Assembly: GCA_032718865.1 (NCBI GenBank)
Contig: JALUTQ010000045.1
Span: forward strand, 1,488,001 to 1,552,000
Direction: 5' to 3'
Length of the DNA: 64,000 nt
Source: Tilletia caries
Taxonomy: Eukaryota; Basidiomycota; Exobasidiomycetes; Tilletiales; Tilletiaceae
In this document: positions 42,257 through 52,767 of the stretch, piece by piece
How positions within the stretch are numbered: the stretch's first letter is position 1
Layout: every line of letters begins with the position of its first letter
Translations under genes and position numbers: made by a program
The notes under the pieces: generated by a model
The model's database searches: none
What the model saw: only the letters and a program-made list of their open reading frames with translations
What the model was told of the DNA's origin: nothing

Positions 42257-43487
42257 TCAGCGACGCTTTCCGCCCTTTGAACGCTTTGATCCTGACCCGT
42301 TGGCGACTGCCTCCACAGCTGAAGAGGCTGCCGTGTTGTCGGCATGATCCGATCCTGCGGAGGCAGAAGAGGAGGAGCCACCTCCGCCGGTGACATTGGA
42401 GAGAAGGGTGGCGACCCAGACGCGACGCACAAGGTCGGGTTTGGGGGCGGTGGAAGCCTCGTCGAAGGGAAGCCATTCACCCGATTCCGGATCGGAGAGA
42501 AGAACTTCGACCACATCGCGGCCCGAGTGTGCGGTCGGGTCGAGCGTGTTACCAGCGCCACGCACGAGCATTTCCACAGTTCGGGGCGCGCTGCCAGTTT
42601 GCTGGGCTTGAGCGGCGGAGAAAGAAGCGGCATCGGCAACGGCCTTCTTGACCCCACGCTCGTGCTCGTCCCAATCAGCTGCGGTGGCAGTGGACGGGTT
42701 GGGCTCGGCAGGAAGGTCTACAAATCCTGAGAGGGGGACGCGGACTTTCTTTTCCTTGATGACGGGAAGCGAAGCCTTGCTCTGCGGGACTGCAGGAGCG
42801 TCTCCGGAGGCAGAGCCACGCTGGTGTTGGCGGAGGGCGGCGAGAACCTGTGCGTATCGGGGACCCAGCGCAACGACGACGGCGGCTTTGCGAAGGACCT
42901 GGACTCTGCTCACATCTCGTTTCCAGTTGAGGTGGATCACCAGGGCCTGCGCACCGCAGCTGAGAAGGACCAGCAGAATGACGACAGAGATAAGACCTGG
43001 GCGGAAGCGGGAGTAGACCCATCCTCCCGCATCTGGGTTGTATTTCGGGAACCCATTGGTGAGGAAATGGTCGTATCGCGTACGGCGGTCGTCACGGAGA
43101 ATCTTATTGATGAGGCCGAGGCGCTCGAAGCGCTCCTGTGCCTTCTTCGTACTGCCTTGCTTGTCCGGGTGAAGCTCGAGCGACTTCTTACGGTAGGCCT
43201 TCTTGATGTCGTTGAAGGAGGCTGAGCGCGGCACGCCGAGGATCTTGTAGAAGCTGGCATCCTTTCCCTCCGCCTTCTCGAGCGCAGCCTGGAGCGAGAA
43301 GATCTGGGCGAAGAAGTGCAGAAGAACTGTCAGTCACTCCCAAAGGTAAGAGCTTCGGGGCTGTATGTATGCGCTTTGCACTCACTTCTTGATCGTCCTT
43401 GTCCCACGACGTTGACGCGCTGACGGTGGAGAGGAAGACGCAGAGCGCACCGAGGGCGCACAGCAGAGCCAGTCGCGAGAAGCGCAT
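42257..43487 (-). CDS. ERJ5: ER membrane J-protein, Erj5-like
   Basis: Exons 43487-43386 and 43303-42257 join in phase to 382 residues. Residues 1-24 are a signal peptide (MRFSRLALLCALGALCVFLS). The J domain runs about 50-115 with HPD at 79-81 (KKSLELHPDKQG) and ends in RRTRYDHFLTNGFPKYNPDA, GGWVYSRFRPG, which is diagnostic for the Erj5 family. A membrane segment follows (LISVVILLVLLSCGAQALVI). The C-terminus is basic (KRSKGGKRR). Role (established): Hsp40 co-chaperone of BiP/Kar2 in the ER. Shares a 146-bp divergent promoter with the phospholipase gene at 43634. Confidence 0.9.
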
Positions 43488-43633
43488 CCTTTCCTTTTCC
43501 TTTCCCAGCGTTCTTCTGTAGGTTGAGGGATGTGGTGGAGAGCAAGAAGAACTGAACTGCCACGTACTCATTCTTCTCAGCACGAGCCTTCTGTTCGTCC
43601 TTACATATCTTCCTTCCTGCATCAACGAACAGC
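43488..43633. promoter_or_regulatory. Short bidirectional promoter (ERJ5 / DDHD phospholipase)
   Basis: Only 146 bases separate the two divergent start codons. No clear TATA box; contains CT-rich tracts. Confidence 0.6.
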
Positions 43634-46600
43634 ATGAGCAGCGCAGACGGTTCGCAGCAGCAGCCACAGGCGATTCCGCGCTGGTTCTACGCGCGCGGGA
43701 AGGACTGGGTCTCCTTTGACGACGAAGACGATGCCAAGCTCGAGCGCAAGTTCCACCAGCTAGGCGGCGAGGCCGGCTGGCAGAAACTCGAAGACGAACG
43801 GAAGGAAGCTCAGGACAAGAAGGAGAAGGCGGAGAAGGATGAGGACGACAGCGACGATGAGGACGGCGCACTTCTGCGTGCGCCGCCTTCGGGCACCGAT
43901 AAGTTGCTCGCAATTCTACCGGGACGCAAGGACGAGGTTGCGCACAAGGACGAGCCCGAGGCTCCCGCGGACGGCGCCGACGAGAAAATTATCACCAAAG
44001 GCAAGAAGATCATCGTCCATCGCATTGCCAATCCTGACGACATTGTCGAAATCCAGGCTGATCCGCACAAGGCTGAGTCCGACCCCATCGTCCCCGTTCT
44101 GGAGGATGCCCTCTTCTCGGTCGATGTCGCCAAAATGGAACTGTACCCAGCCTTCTGGAAGGGGACCCTCCTCCGCGTCGTCCGGAGCACCTGGTTCTAC
44201 TCGAGCGGTACGGATGGTAGCTTTGCCCCTATTGCGTGGAACGAGGGACTCGCTCAGGACCTCGATCGAGCGTATGTGAAGGTCAGACCGTGGGAACGCT
44301 TCCAGGCCAAGGAAGAGGAGGCATCTCAAACAAAAAACGGTCGGGAATGTGATGACGATAAACAGGACAAGGAGAACGACGACGACGACGACGAGTCGCT
44401 GCGACAGCCGCTTCCCAGCATTAAGAGCAATGGCACGGTCAAGTTTGACAGCGTCGACTCGGCTCGTATCGTTTCCGAAGACATCAAGGGACGTCTCCTT
44501 TCACTCACAGGAGGCTCCCTCGTTGTGCGTGGCTGGGCAAAGACCCAGAAGCTCGCCGAACAGAAAGGTGGTGACAGCTTCCTCTCTGGTGCCTGGCGCA
44601 GCATTTCATTGCCCTGGATGGACGATGATGACGACTCAGAGCATGAAAAGGGCGAAAAATCACAAGGCACGAACAAATCGATGTCCAGGAAGGAGAGGGG
44701 CCAGACGATGGGCGCTCATCGCGTAGGAAGGCGAGAAGGAGCCGCCAAAGCTCCCCGTCACAACAAAGCAGATCAAAGTGGCGACATCGTGCGGGAGGAA
44801 TCCTCCAGTTCGAACTCAGATCAAGATCAAGGGTGGGCACGCCTCTGGCCACCATCGGACGCAATTTTCCGTCCTAGGTATACCATCAGTCGGCTTTTGG
44901 GCTGGACTGACGGCGAAGCGCGGGAAGAAGCTGCCCGGCATGAGAAGGACAAGGCAACGAAGAGTGCGACTCGAGGATCTTCATGGTGGAATCCATTTGC
45001 CTCTGCAGAATCGGACGATGACGAAGATAGCGACGATGACGACGATGACGAAGAAGTTGACGAGACACAGGAAGGAAAAGGTGAGTCCTATGAAGAAAAG
45101 CGATAAAGTGACACGTCAAAGTATTGACACACCGTTGTCATTCTTAGATCGGAGCGATGAGCCCCCAGAGCTGATTCTCGCTCTTCACGGTATTGGCCAG
45201 GCTCTCACGGACGAGTTTGACGCTGTTGATTTCACGTACGACATTGAGCATCTGCGCAGCCTCTGCGGGAAGTTGTCACAGACGAACAAGGACCTTCGGC
45301 GAATGTCTCGTGGAAAACGGGTCCAGTTCATTCCTGTGTGCTGGAGAAACGGCTTGAGCTTCGATCACGAAGAAGTCGACGGTATCGACAACTATTACAC
45401 GCTCAACGAAGTCAACGCGGGTGCCAGCATTCCTTTTGTCCGAAATGTCATCTCCAAGGTGATGTGAGTCTTCCATCTTCCCTACGATTTGACGTCTCCT
45501 AATGGACTTGAGAAACTGAACATTCTTGCTCGCAGACTGGACGTCCCGTACTATCTTTCGCCGCAAACGACCAAGATGGTCAATGGAGCCAGGTCCGAAC
45601 TCAACAGAGTCTACAAGCTCTGGTGCCTACGTAACCCGGACTTTGAAAAGAGGGGCGGGCGCGTCTCCATCATCGGACATTCGCTCGGTTCGGCGTTGTT
45701 GACCGACCTTCTGTCTGAGCAGCCGACTCAAGTCCAGCCCTTGAAGGAGCTTCCGGTCGAGGAGCGTAAGTCGAACGAGCATCTACTCTTCAACACAAGA
45801 CATGCCTATCTGTGCGGCAGTCCGCAAGGCTTCTTCTACTACCTGAATGGAGGCCAGCTGATTGCCCGCAGTGGAACGGCACGGACAAGGGAAGGCACTT
45901 GGCCGAAGGACGCGACTCATTCTGAACCTCGATACGGGTGCCTCGCAGCTGAGAGCGTCTATAACATTTACGACGCGACGGATCCCGTGGCGTTCTCCCT
46001 CTCTGCCACTGCCGACTCTTTCTGTGCTTCCATAAGTCTACAGCCTGTCGAATTGCGGTCCAAGGTTTCCGAGGTCCTCGCTCAGCTAGAAGGACCGCAG
46101 ATCAGCATCGCCAAGATCCTGCAAATGCCGTCGATGAAACAAGGTGACAAGTTGCGGCTGACTGCAGTGGAGCCTAAAGACCTCCGTGCGGCATACGAAG
46201 CAGCTATGAAAAGGGAGGAGGACGAGGATACCGCAACGACACTCCGACGGAAGCTGGCCAAGGAGACCGTGGCATCCTCCCTGATCGCCAACGAAGAGAC
46301 GAGCGAGAGCGAGCATCAAGAGCGGAGAGCAAAGACGAGGGACGCTGCTCAGGATCTCGGCCAGACGGCGCGCTTCAGTGAGAAGGCGGCGAAGAAGAAG
46401 AAGGGCAAGGGCAAGGATCAGCAGTTCGATATGGCCAGACTACAGCGGGGCCAGGCCAGGCTGAACGCTCTTAATCCGCATGGGAGAGTTGACTTTGTGA
46501 TTCCGTCCGATGGATTGAGCGAGGTGAGTGTCCAGCTGAGCTGGCGGTCGAAGTTTTGTGAATTATCCTGCTGATTGTTCTCTCTTTCTTGCATCCTTCT

Positions 46601-46918
46601 TGCATCTTTCTTACATCTGCATTGTTCACAGTATCTCGAGATGATCGGAGCTCACATGTCTTGTGAGTAGTGACAGATCTCTGGGGCCGCAGCTCGAGAA
46701 CATTGCTGACATGAACGCCTCGCGCTGCTACCTTTATAGATTGGACCTCGACCGCCTTTGCATCGTTTATTCTTTCTCAAACTTTCTCAGACTTCACGTC
46801 GCCGCCGCCAACAGACGACAATGAGCCGGCCGGAAAGGCTGGATTGACGCGGGCACAGGTCAAGAGACGACTGTCGAAGTCGGTGGAAGATCAACAAGCT
46901 TCGGCAGCGACACAATAA
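43634..46918 (+). CDS. DDHD-family phospholipase A1-like protein
   Basis: Five exons join in phase: 43634-45080, 45148-45463, 45536-46523, 46632-46662 and 46740-46918; 986 residues. N-terminal WWE-like/PA-PLA1 region (IPRWFYARGKDWVSFDDEDD, YPAFWKGTLLRVVRSTWFY), a long acidic linker rich in Asp/Glu, then the lipase fold: ELILALHGIGQALTDEFDAV, VQFIPVCWR, and nucleophile IIGHSLGS with Ser637. The C-terminal DDHD part contains YNIYDATDPVAFSL and GRVDFVIPSDGLSE, then YLEMIGAHMSYW. Exon 4 is only 31 nt. Relatives are the yeast YOR022C/DDL1 protein and animal DDHD1/2. Role (family): intracellular phosphatidic-acid-preferring lipase in membrane trafficking or mitochondria. Convergent with the gene at 47106. 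Confidence 0.88.
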
Positions 46919-47105
46919 CGTAGGATCGCTCTCAATGACTCGCGGTTCGAGCAAGAATGGAGACCTCAATACAAGCACTCAGTCTTCTGCTGCTCTTACC
47001 ATACCTCCGGTTTCCAATAACATATACACGTATACATCCTGCATCGCAACCCATTATCCACCGCTCTCGTACTTTAGCTTTATCTAGAGGGCCCATTGTT
47101 ATATT

Positions 47106-49162
47106 TCATTCATTCTGTTCTCTTTGTCCACCAGCCTCCATCATTTGCGTCGCCAGGGCCAGTCCAGTCGGTGGGTCGTCATCATCATCATCGCCATCCC
47201 CAAGTTGATGTTCCTCAGGATCGCCAAAGTCAAAAGTCGTACCCAAGGCAGGTAGTGTTGAGTCGTCATCATCGCCGAATATGGGCTCATCGTCGGACGG
47301 CCGTGCTTGACGTGGTAGAATAGACGATGCACGAGGTCGGGTCTCTTGAGCAGCCTCAGGTGTGGGACTTGGTGCCTGGGATTGACGTGATGAATGCCTT
47401 TCGCTCGTAGAGGCAATCACCGCTGCTCCTCCACCTCCTCCCTGCATCTCCTCATTGTCAAAGAAGCGAGGAACAGGAGGCAGTTTGCGGATATTCTGCG
47501 TACTGCGCTGATTGATCGCATCGACAAGAGCGTTCGATCTTACTTCAGGATCGCGCGTGCGAGGAGGATCCTCATGTCCTCCTGGTCCCGGAGTAGCACT
47601 CATGGCGCGCGAGACACCTCGGCTGCCAAACCTTCTTGATTCAGGCTCGGGTGTCGGGGTCGGCGTACTGCCGAGGAAGAGCGTCGCACCAATACCGGGA
47701 CTCGGCGCTCGACTGTCTCTCCGACTGCCTTCGCGTGTGTTGCGGCTGGCGCTTGGCCCAGGGGTTGAACTAGGACCGCGGACGCTGGTCAATCGGCTTT
47801 GTGTTCGTGCTCGGCTGGATGCTCGTCCTGCAGGCCCACCGGGCATGGGCGTGACGCTCAATTGGCGGACTTCTGTTGGGGGTGCGGCTCCAAAGAGGTC
47901 CGGGTTGTCCGCGATGACCGATTTGGAAGGCTCGATTACCACCACGAGCATTTTACCAAAGCTGTGTTGAAACGGAAGGTGAGCTCCTGGCATCAGTTGC
48001 ATGTGAGGCTTCCCGTGTACACTAACATTCTGAAGCCGGAATACTGCAATACCAGTCCCAAATCGTGAGTCAGTCAGTCAAGTGCGCCAGCGATACATAG
48101 ATTTACAGGATCGAGCTTACTCTGGGAAGACAAGGGGGTATATGAGCACTTAAGTTCAAGTCCAAAAGTATCGTCAGAACATTCACTCACTTAACTCGTA
48201 ACCGCGGCTTCAGTCCCTGTTCTTGCTCCGCAATCTCCTCAGCCGATTGGAAGTAGTCGTCTTGCATTGGATCATAGAACCCCTCGTTTGTGTTAACATC
48301 GACGCCTGCAGAGTTTTGCAGAAGGGCTGCTGCTGCTTCATCATCCTCTTCTTCAGGTTTGGCAGCGACGACCTCCTCCTCCGCTATACCCGCTTGAGCG
48401 CCATCGCCTAGGAACAACCCAGAGGTATCTTCGACGTCTGTTCTTCTTCGCTTGGCGGCTCGCTCAGATGAGGACGGAATAGGGTCATTGCCTGCTTCTG
48501 TTTCTGAAGTCAGCGGCATGGCCTCGCTCGAATGAGGGAACATCAATGATTTTTCCTGGTCATGTACAGTAGCCAGGTCAGCACGATGAAGGGCCACACC
48601 ACAGGCGCATAGTAGGGAGCGAGACTCACCTTCAGTAGGACCGCATGCCGATCGCTCATCTTGCGAAAGAAGTACGCCATCTGGAAGTCGTCTAGATGAA
48701 CAAAAGAAAGTGTCAGCGAGGGGTAACGAATGCGCGAAAAAGAATGGCGAAGCACTCACAGGACGCATACACGTCAACTTTTTCCTTCCGACTGACGACG
48801 CCCATGCGACCGTTGCTCCCGCTCTCCTTCCGCAGCTTGTCCATAATGCGAGTCCGCAGCACGGCCAGCGCCTTCTGCATGATCACCTCGCCGTTCGCGC
48901 GCAGTCCATTCGCTTCTTCGCTGGGCGCATTCATCCAGGCGACATGCCGCGCGTCGAGATATAGGACCATCTGGAGGACAGTATAAGGCGAAGAGCGGAG
49001 GTAGTATAAGTTTCGTTGGGAGAAGCCTCCGCTGCCATCGTTGACTTGAGGTTGGTTCGCGCTTTGGCTGGCGGCCCGGCCCCCTCGACTTGGTCCGGCG
49101 GAGGGCGCGGCGGAGGCGCTTTGCCGGCCAGGCGCGGGAGATGCTGACACTGATGAGCGCAT
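47106..49162 (-). CDS. Unrecognised, probably nuclear protein with an unusual splice junction
   Basis: Exons 49162-48760, 48691-48630, 48555-48196 (or 48191), 48043-48027 and 47961-47106; about 565 residues. The N-terminal domain (YYLRSSPYTVLQMVLYLDA, EVIMQKALAVLRTRIMDKLR, FQMAYFFRKMSDRHAVLLK) is ordered; then an acidic linker with a nuclear-localisation-like AAKRRRTD; then YSGFRIFGKMLVVVIEP, assembled from a 17-nt exon and the next one; then a Ser/Pro/Gly-rich tail. I do not recognise the family; layout suggests a chromatin or transcription cofactor. The junction before YSGF is either a weak GTTAAG donor or involves a one-base exon (see findings). Confidence 0.7.
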
Positions 49163-49864
49163 GCTGAGTGCGCGCGCGAGCACAGCTGGTTGCTCAAGTT
49201 CTGGAAGGAACTTGAGCTCGAGCCATTATTGGAGGTGTTGGACGACGAGGGACGCTCACGTGAGAGACTTCCAAAAGGACACGTCGGTGCATTTGGATTT
49301 CTTCCAGCCTTCCACCACGACCGCCTTCGACCATCAACCACGCGTTCACGAGGTCCTCCCTAGACAAGTTCAGCGTAGCTCTGACTACTACGTAGCGACT
49401 CGAATCAGGCAGCGATGGACGATACTCTGTACTGCAACTGTAAGCCAACCGTCGTACTCCCTGCACTTCGAGCTGACTCGCCTTCGCATCGAATCTCATC
49501 AACCTCAGCCATGCCCTCTGTCCTTCTCCTTGACTGATCTGCCTGCTCTTCCCTGAACTCGCAGGGCTCAAATGCCGCAAACCGCTGCATATCCACGGTA
49601 TATAATCCTCCTCCTGATTTCCTCCTTGTATGCACAATCTGACAATGCAGACGCTGACCACATGTATTTTCTACTTGACCAGGACAAGCTGTTGTCACAA
49701 CGTGGGAAAGATGTCGGTGTATGTGTATGAACTGGATCAGGCTAACCCTCTGTCTTCTTTTCTGTGCAGATGCTCTCGTGCGCTCGATCCTGAACCCAAA
49801 TGTATGCTGGTGCTCCTCTTACTGATCGACTCTCTTTGCATCCAATATCTTTTGTCTCCTCCAG

Positions 49865-51996
49865 ATATCTTCTGTGGTCCGTTGTTCTCCTCTATCCAAC
49901 CCTCTATTCTCTGAACCCCTGATCCTTAACAATTATCGCCGAACAGTGAGCTGCGCAAACGAGTTATTCGGAGCGAACAAGGCATGTCCAGCTTGCGAAG
50001 CAAACCTCGATCGACCGGATGATGTCGGCAAGTGTCCCAGATAGTGCTTGTAGCTTCCTGAGCTGACCACACTGAACGCTATTTCCTGTTCGCAGTCATC
50101 AGCTCCCTCAATCCTTCGACTGACTACCGAACAGTGAGTGCGGCTCGGTTCTTTCGACTCAACGGAGTGTTGTTTATTCGCTTCTCTTTTCAGAGCGTCC
50201 TTGCTGGTCTTGCGCCTAGCATCACCATGGAGATCGCGACTCGGAGTATCAGCTTCTGGACATACCAGGTGCGCAATATTTGAGGCTGAATGCACACAAT
50301 GCCACGGCTTACAATATTGTGTTCCCCGCTCCCACAGAAAAGTCAAGAAGTGAGCATGGCTTTAATATGGAGCATGATATCGCATTGTTAAACATGTCAT
50401 GCACTCTCTGCCAGGCTACCTTCCAAGCAATGGTGCTCAAAAACGCGCAAGAACGTAATGCTGTCCTGGAGAAGAGAATGCAAAGGTACGCTCCGATCGT
50501 TCCACCTTAACTCGACCTTACGCGTCTGACCCTTTTCTGTGTATCCTGCACCAGCATGAGCATGGAGTGTATGTTCTGCATAAGCCACGGCCCTCCATCA
50601 CGTCGAACAATGCTAACCAACGCGCTTACTACGACGTAGCCGCGAATGAAATGTCGCTGCTGCACGAAAAGATCGCTGGTGAGCACTTCTGACGCACTCG
50701 AGCTCTTACAACCAACGCTGACAGTCCTCTTCCTTCGAGCAGGATTAGATAAAGGTCAGCTTCGTTGCCGTGACTATGCGATGGACATGACCTGACGTCT
50801 TTTATCGCTGCAGATTTGGTCACGGAGAAGCGAAAGACCAAGGATCTTCAAGATGCGCTCAGAAACGCTACGAAGGACTACGATAGACTCAAGGTATGCA
50901 GCTGTAATCTATGGATGTTGGCCCATGATGGAGGACTGATGCAGAACTTGGCAGGCACAACTCGATCGCAGCATGCGCAAGCAAATGCTTTCTGCTGGGT
51001 CGACTGGAGACGCGCTCTCTGCAGCTGCTCAACGTCCTGAAGGGCTGGCACAGGTAGACATCAAGATCTGGCCCCCTAATCTTTGCACGCCATAACTAAA
51101 TGATTCTGTCTTCCTAACAGAGGTCAGCGCTGAATCAGTCTCTGGCGAACCAGCCACGAGCAACAATCGGCGGCACACAGAAGCCAGCTTCCTTCTGGCA
51201 GGCCCAGTCGTCGGGCCAAACCACAGACCACGCTGTCCAGTCGACACCAAGTCGCCTTGCTAACAACGGCGCCGGCCCGGGCCCCCAGATGAACTACACT
51301 CCCAACCACGGTGCCAATCACGGGCGCTTCATGGCAGGTGGTTCTGCGTCGGGCGCGGGCGGGGCTGGATTTGGCGACCATGGCGACCGTGCAGCACCGC
51401 AGTTGTTCGGTCACGAGTCTGGGTCGGACATGCGGCAACACGGGATGAATGCGGCTGGAGTGCGAGGGATGAACGCCCAAGCGGCTGGTGCTGGCCTATC
51501 CGGTCATAACAACAGCCACAATGTCAACTTGTCCCGGCAAGGAGGAGGGTCGGGTAATGCTGCTTCTCCGATGGTAGCTTCAAACTGGGCTCAGGTGCGT
51601 CGAAGACTTCTTGTCCATGTCCAGACGTACCATACTCACTCATGTCTCTGTTCTTCATGACTATAGCCTCGACCAATCTCGCAGAATCTGGTCAGACCCG
51701 TCCCTACGAACGGAGTCCGTCTCTCCTCTTCCTCCGAAGGCTTGGTGATGCACCAAGGCATGTCGATGTCTCGAGCTCACATGTCGGGCTCTGGCTCCAC
51801 TGATCCGCTGCAGACGCCTCGAGGCCCATCGCCGGTGGGCAACTTTTTGCGCTCGGCTGGACTGCGATCTGGTGAGCTTTGGATTGAGGCACGATCGGCC
51901 GTTGAGCTGGGAGTGGGATTTGGCTCATCTCCTTTCCGTGTTTTAGGACGAGGCGGACATCAAGGCGGTGGGACGCCATATCGATCGATCCGCTGA
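49865..51996 (+). CDS. HEI10: HEI10/CCNB1IP1-like meiotic RING protein
   Basis: A many-intron gene. Supported exons include 49947-50019 (SCANELFGANKACPACEANL, second half of the RING), 50096-50133 (ISSLNPSTDYRT), 50194-50268 (SVLAGLAPSITMEIATRSIS, FWTYQ), 50415-50485 (ATFQAMVLKNAQERNAVLEK), 50815-50893 (coiled coil, EKRKTKDLQDALRNATKDYD), then 50955-51050, 51121-51594 and 51667 to the stop at 51996. Family order of RING, SxLxPS-type motif, coiled coil and disordered tail matches HEI10. The tail is Gly/Asn/His-rich. The first RING cysteines (perhaps CSRALDPEPK near 49772) and the start codon are unresolved, and the junction at 50020 does not phase cleanly. Role (established): SUMO/ubiquitin ligase controlling meiotic crossovers. 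Confidence 0.75.
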
Positions 51997-52767
51997 GCAT
52001 CTGTAGACGTAAATGCTGTCCGGAGCAGGTCCATGTCACAGGTCGCAAGGTCATGCAGGGATCATGAGCGTCTGGGAGCGGTGTGGGCGGCGCGGCCGGC
52101 TCGGCTGGCTCGTCCCTCTCAACACCTCCTGCCTAAAGCAACGAAAGCGTCACACCGTCCCCGCGTCTGGCTTTGGAGACTCGATCACTGCTCCCATGCC
52201 CGCAACTCCTGCGACTGCGCCTGTCCTTGGGAGGCTTGATTCCTCCTGCACCTGCACCCATCGCACTTCTTTCCACTGCTCGATTCTCTTCCTTTTCGAT
52301 TCGCCACCTTCGTCCGCAGCCGAATAGGAACGATTACTTTCTCGCAATTGAACAGACATGGGCTCGAAGCAGCTCCGTCATTCAGCACGGGCGGGAAGGG
52401 GAAGCAAAGCGGGAGAGGACCATCACAAACTCGCGAGCCCAGATACGCGGAGCGACTCCCATTCAAGATCGCTGGAGGACTTCAGACCGAGCAGCTCGCA
52501 AGCTGTTCTCACGTCCAGGTCATCCTCCTGATGTTCATCTTGCTTCTCTCCATGCAGGGATGCCGCCAACATGAAGGGCAAGCGGATCGATCTTGCCACC
52601 TATTTGTTCAAGAGCACAAGATGATTTTTTACAAGTCGGAGACGAGCAATGAATGAATAACACAGCGACGAAGCAGAAGTCATAAGGTAAGATAAAAGGA
52701 AAAAGAAGACAGAGGTGAAATAAGAGTGCGATGAGAGAGTAGGGAAAAAAGCCCAAAAGGGGATTGT
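51997..52767. other. Convergent intergenic region
   Basis: 3' flanks of HEI10 (plus) and the TAG1-like gene (minus). Short ORFs on both strands lack domains; nothing supportable. Confidence 0.5.

Noticed and set aside
49161..49556. 131-codon plus-strand ORF as the HEI10 first exon
   Set aside because: No RING cysteines, and it overlaps the start of the divergent gene; not continuous with the supported exons.
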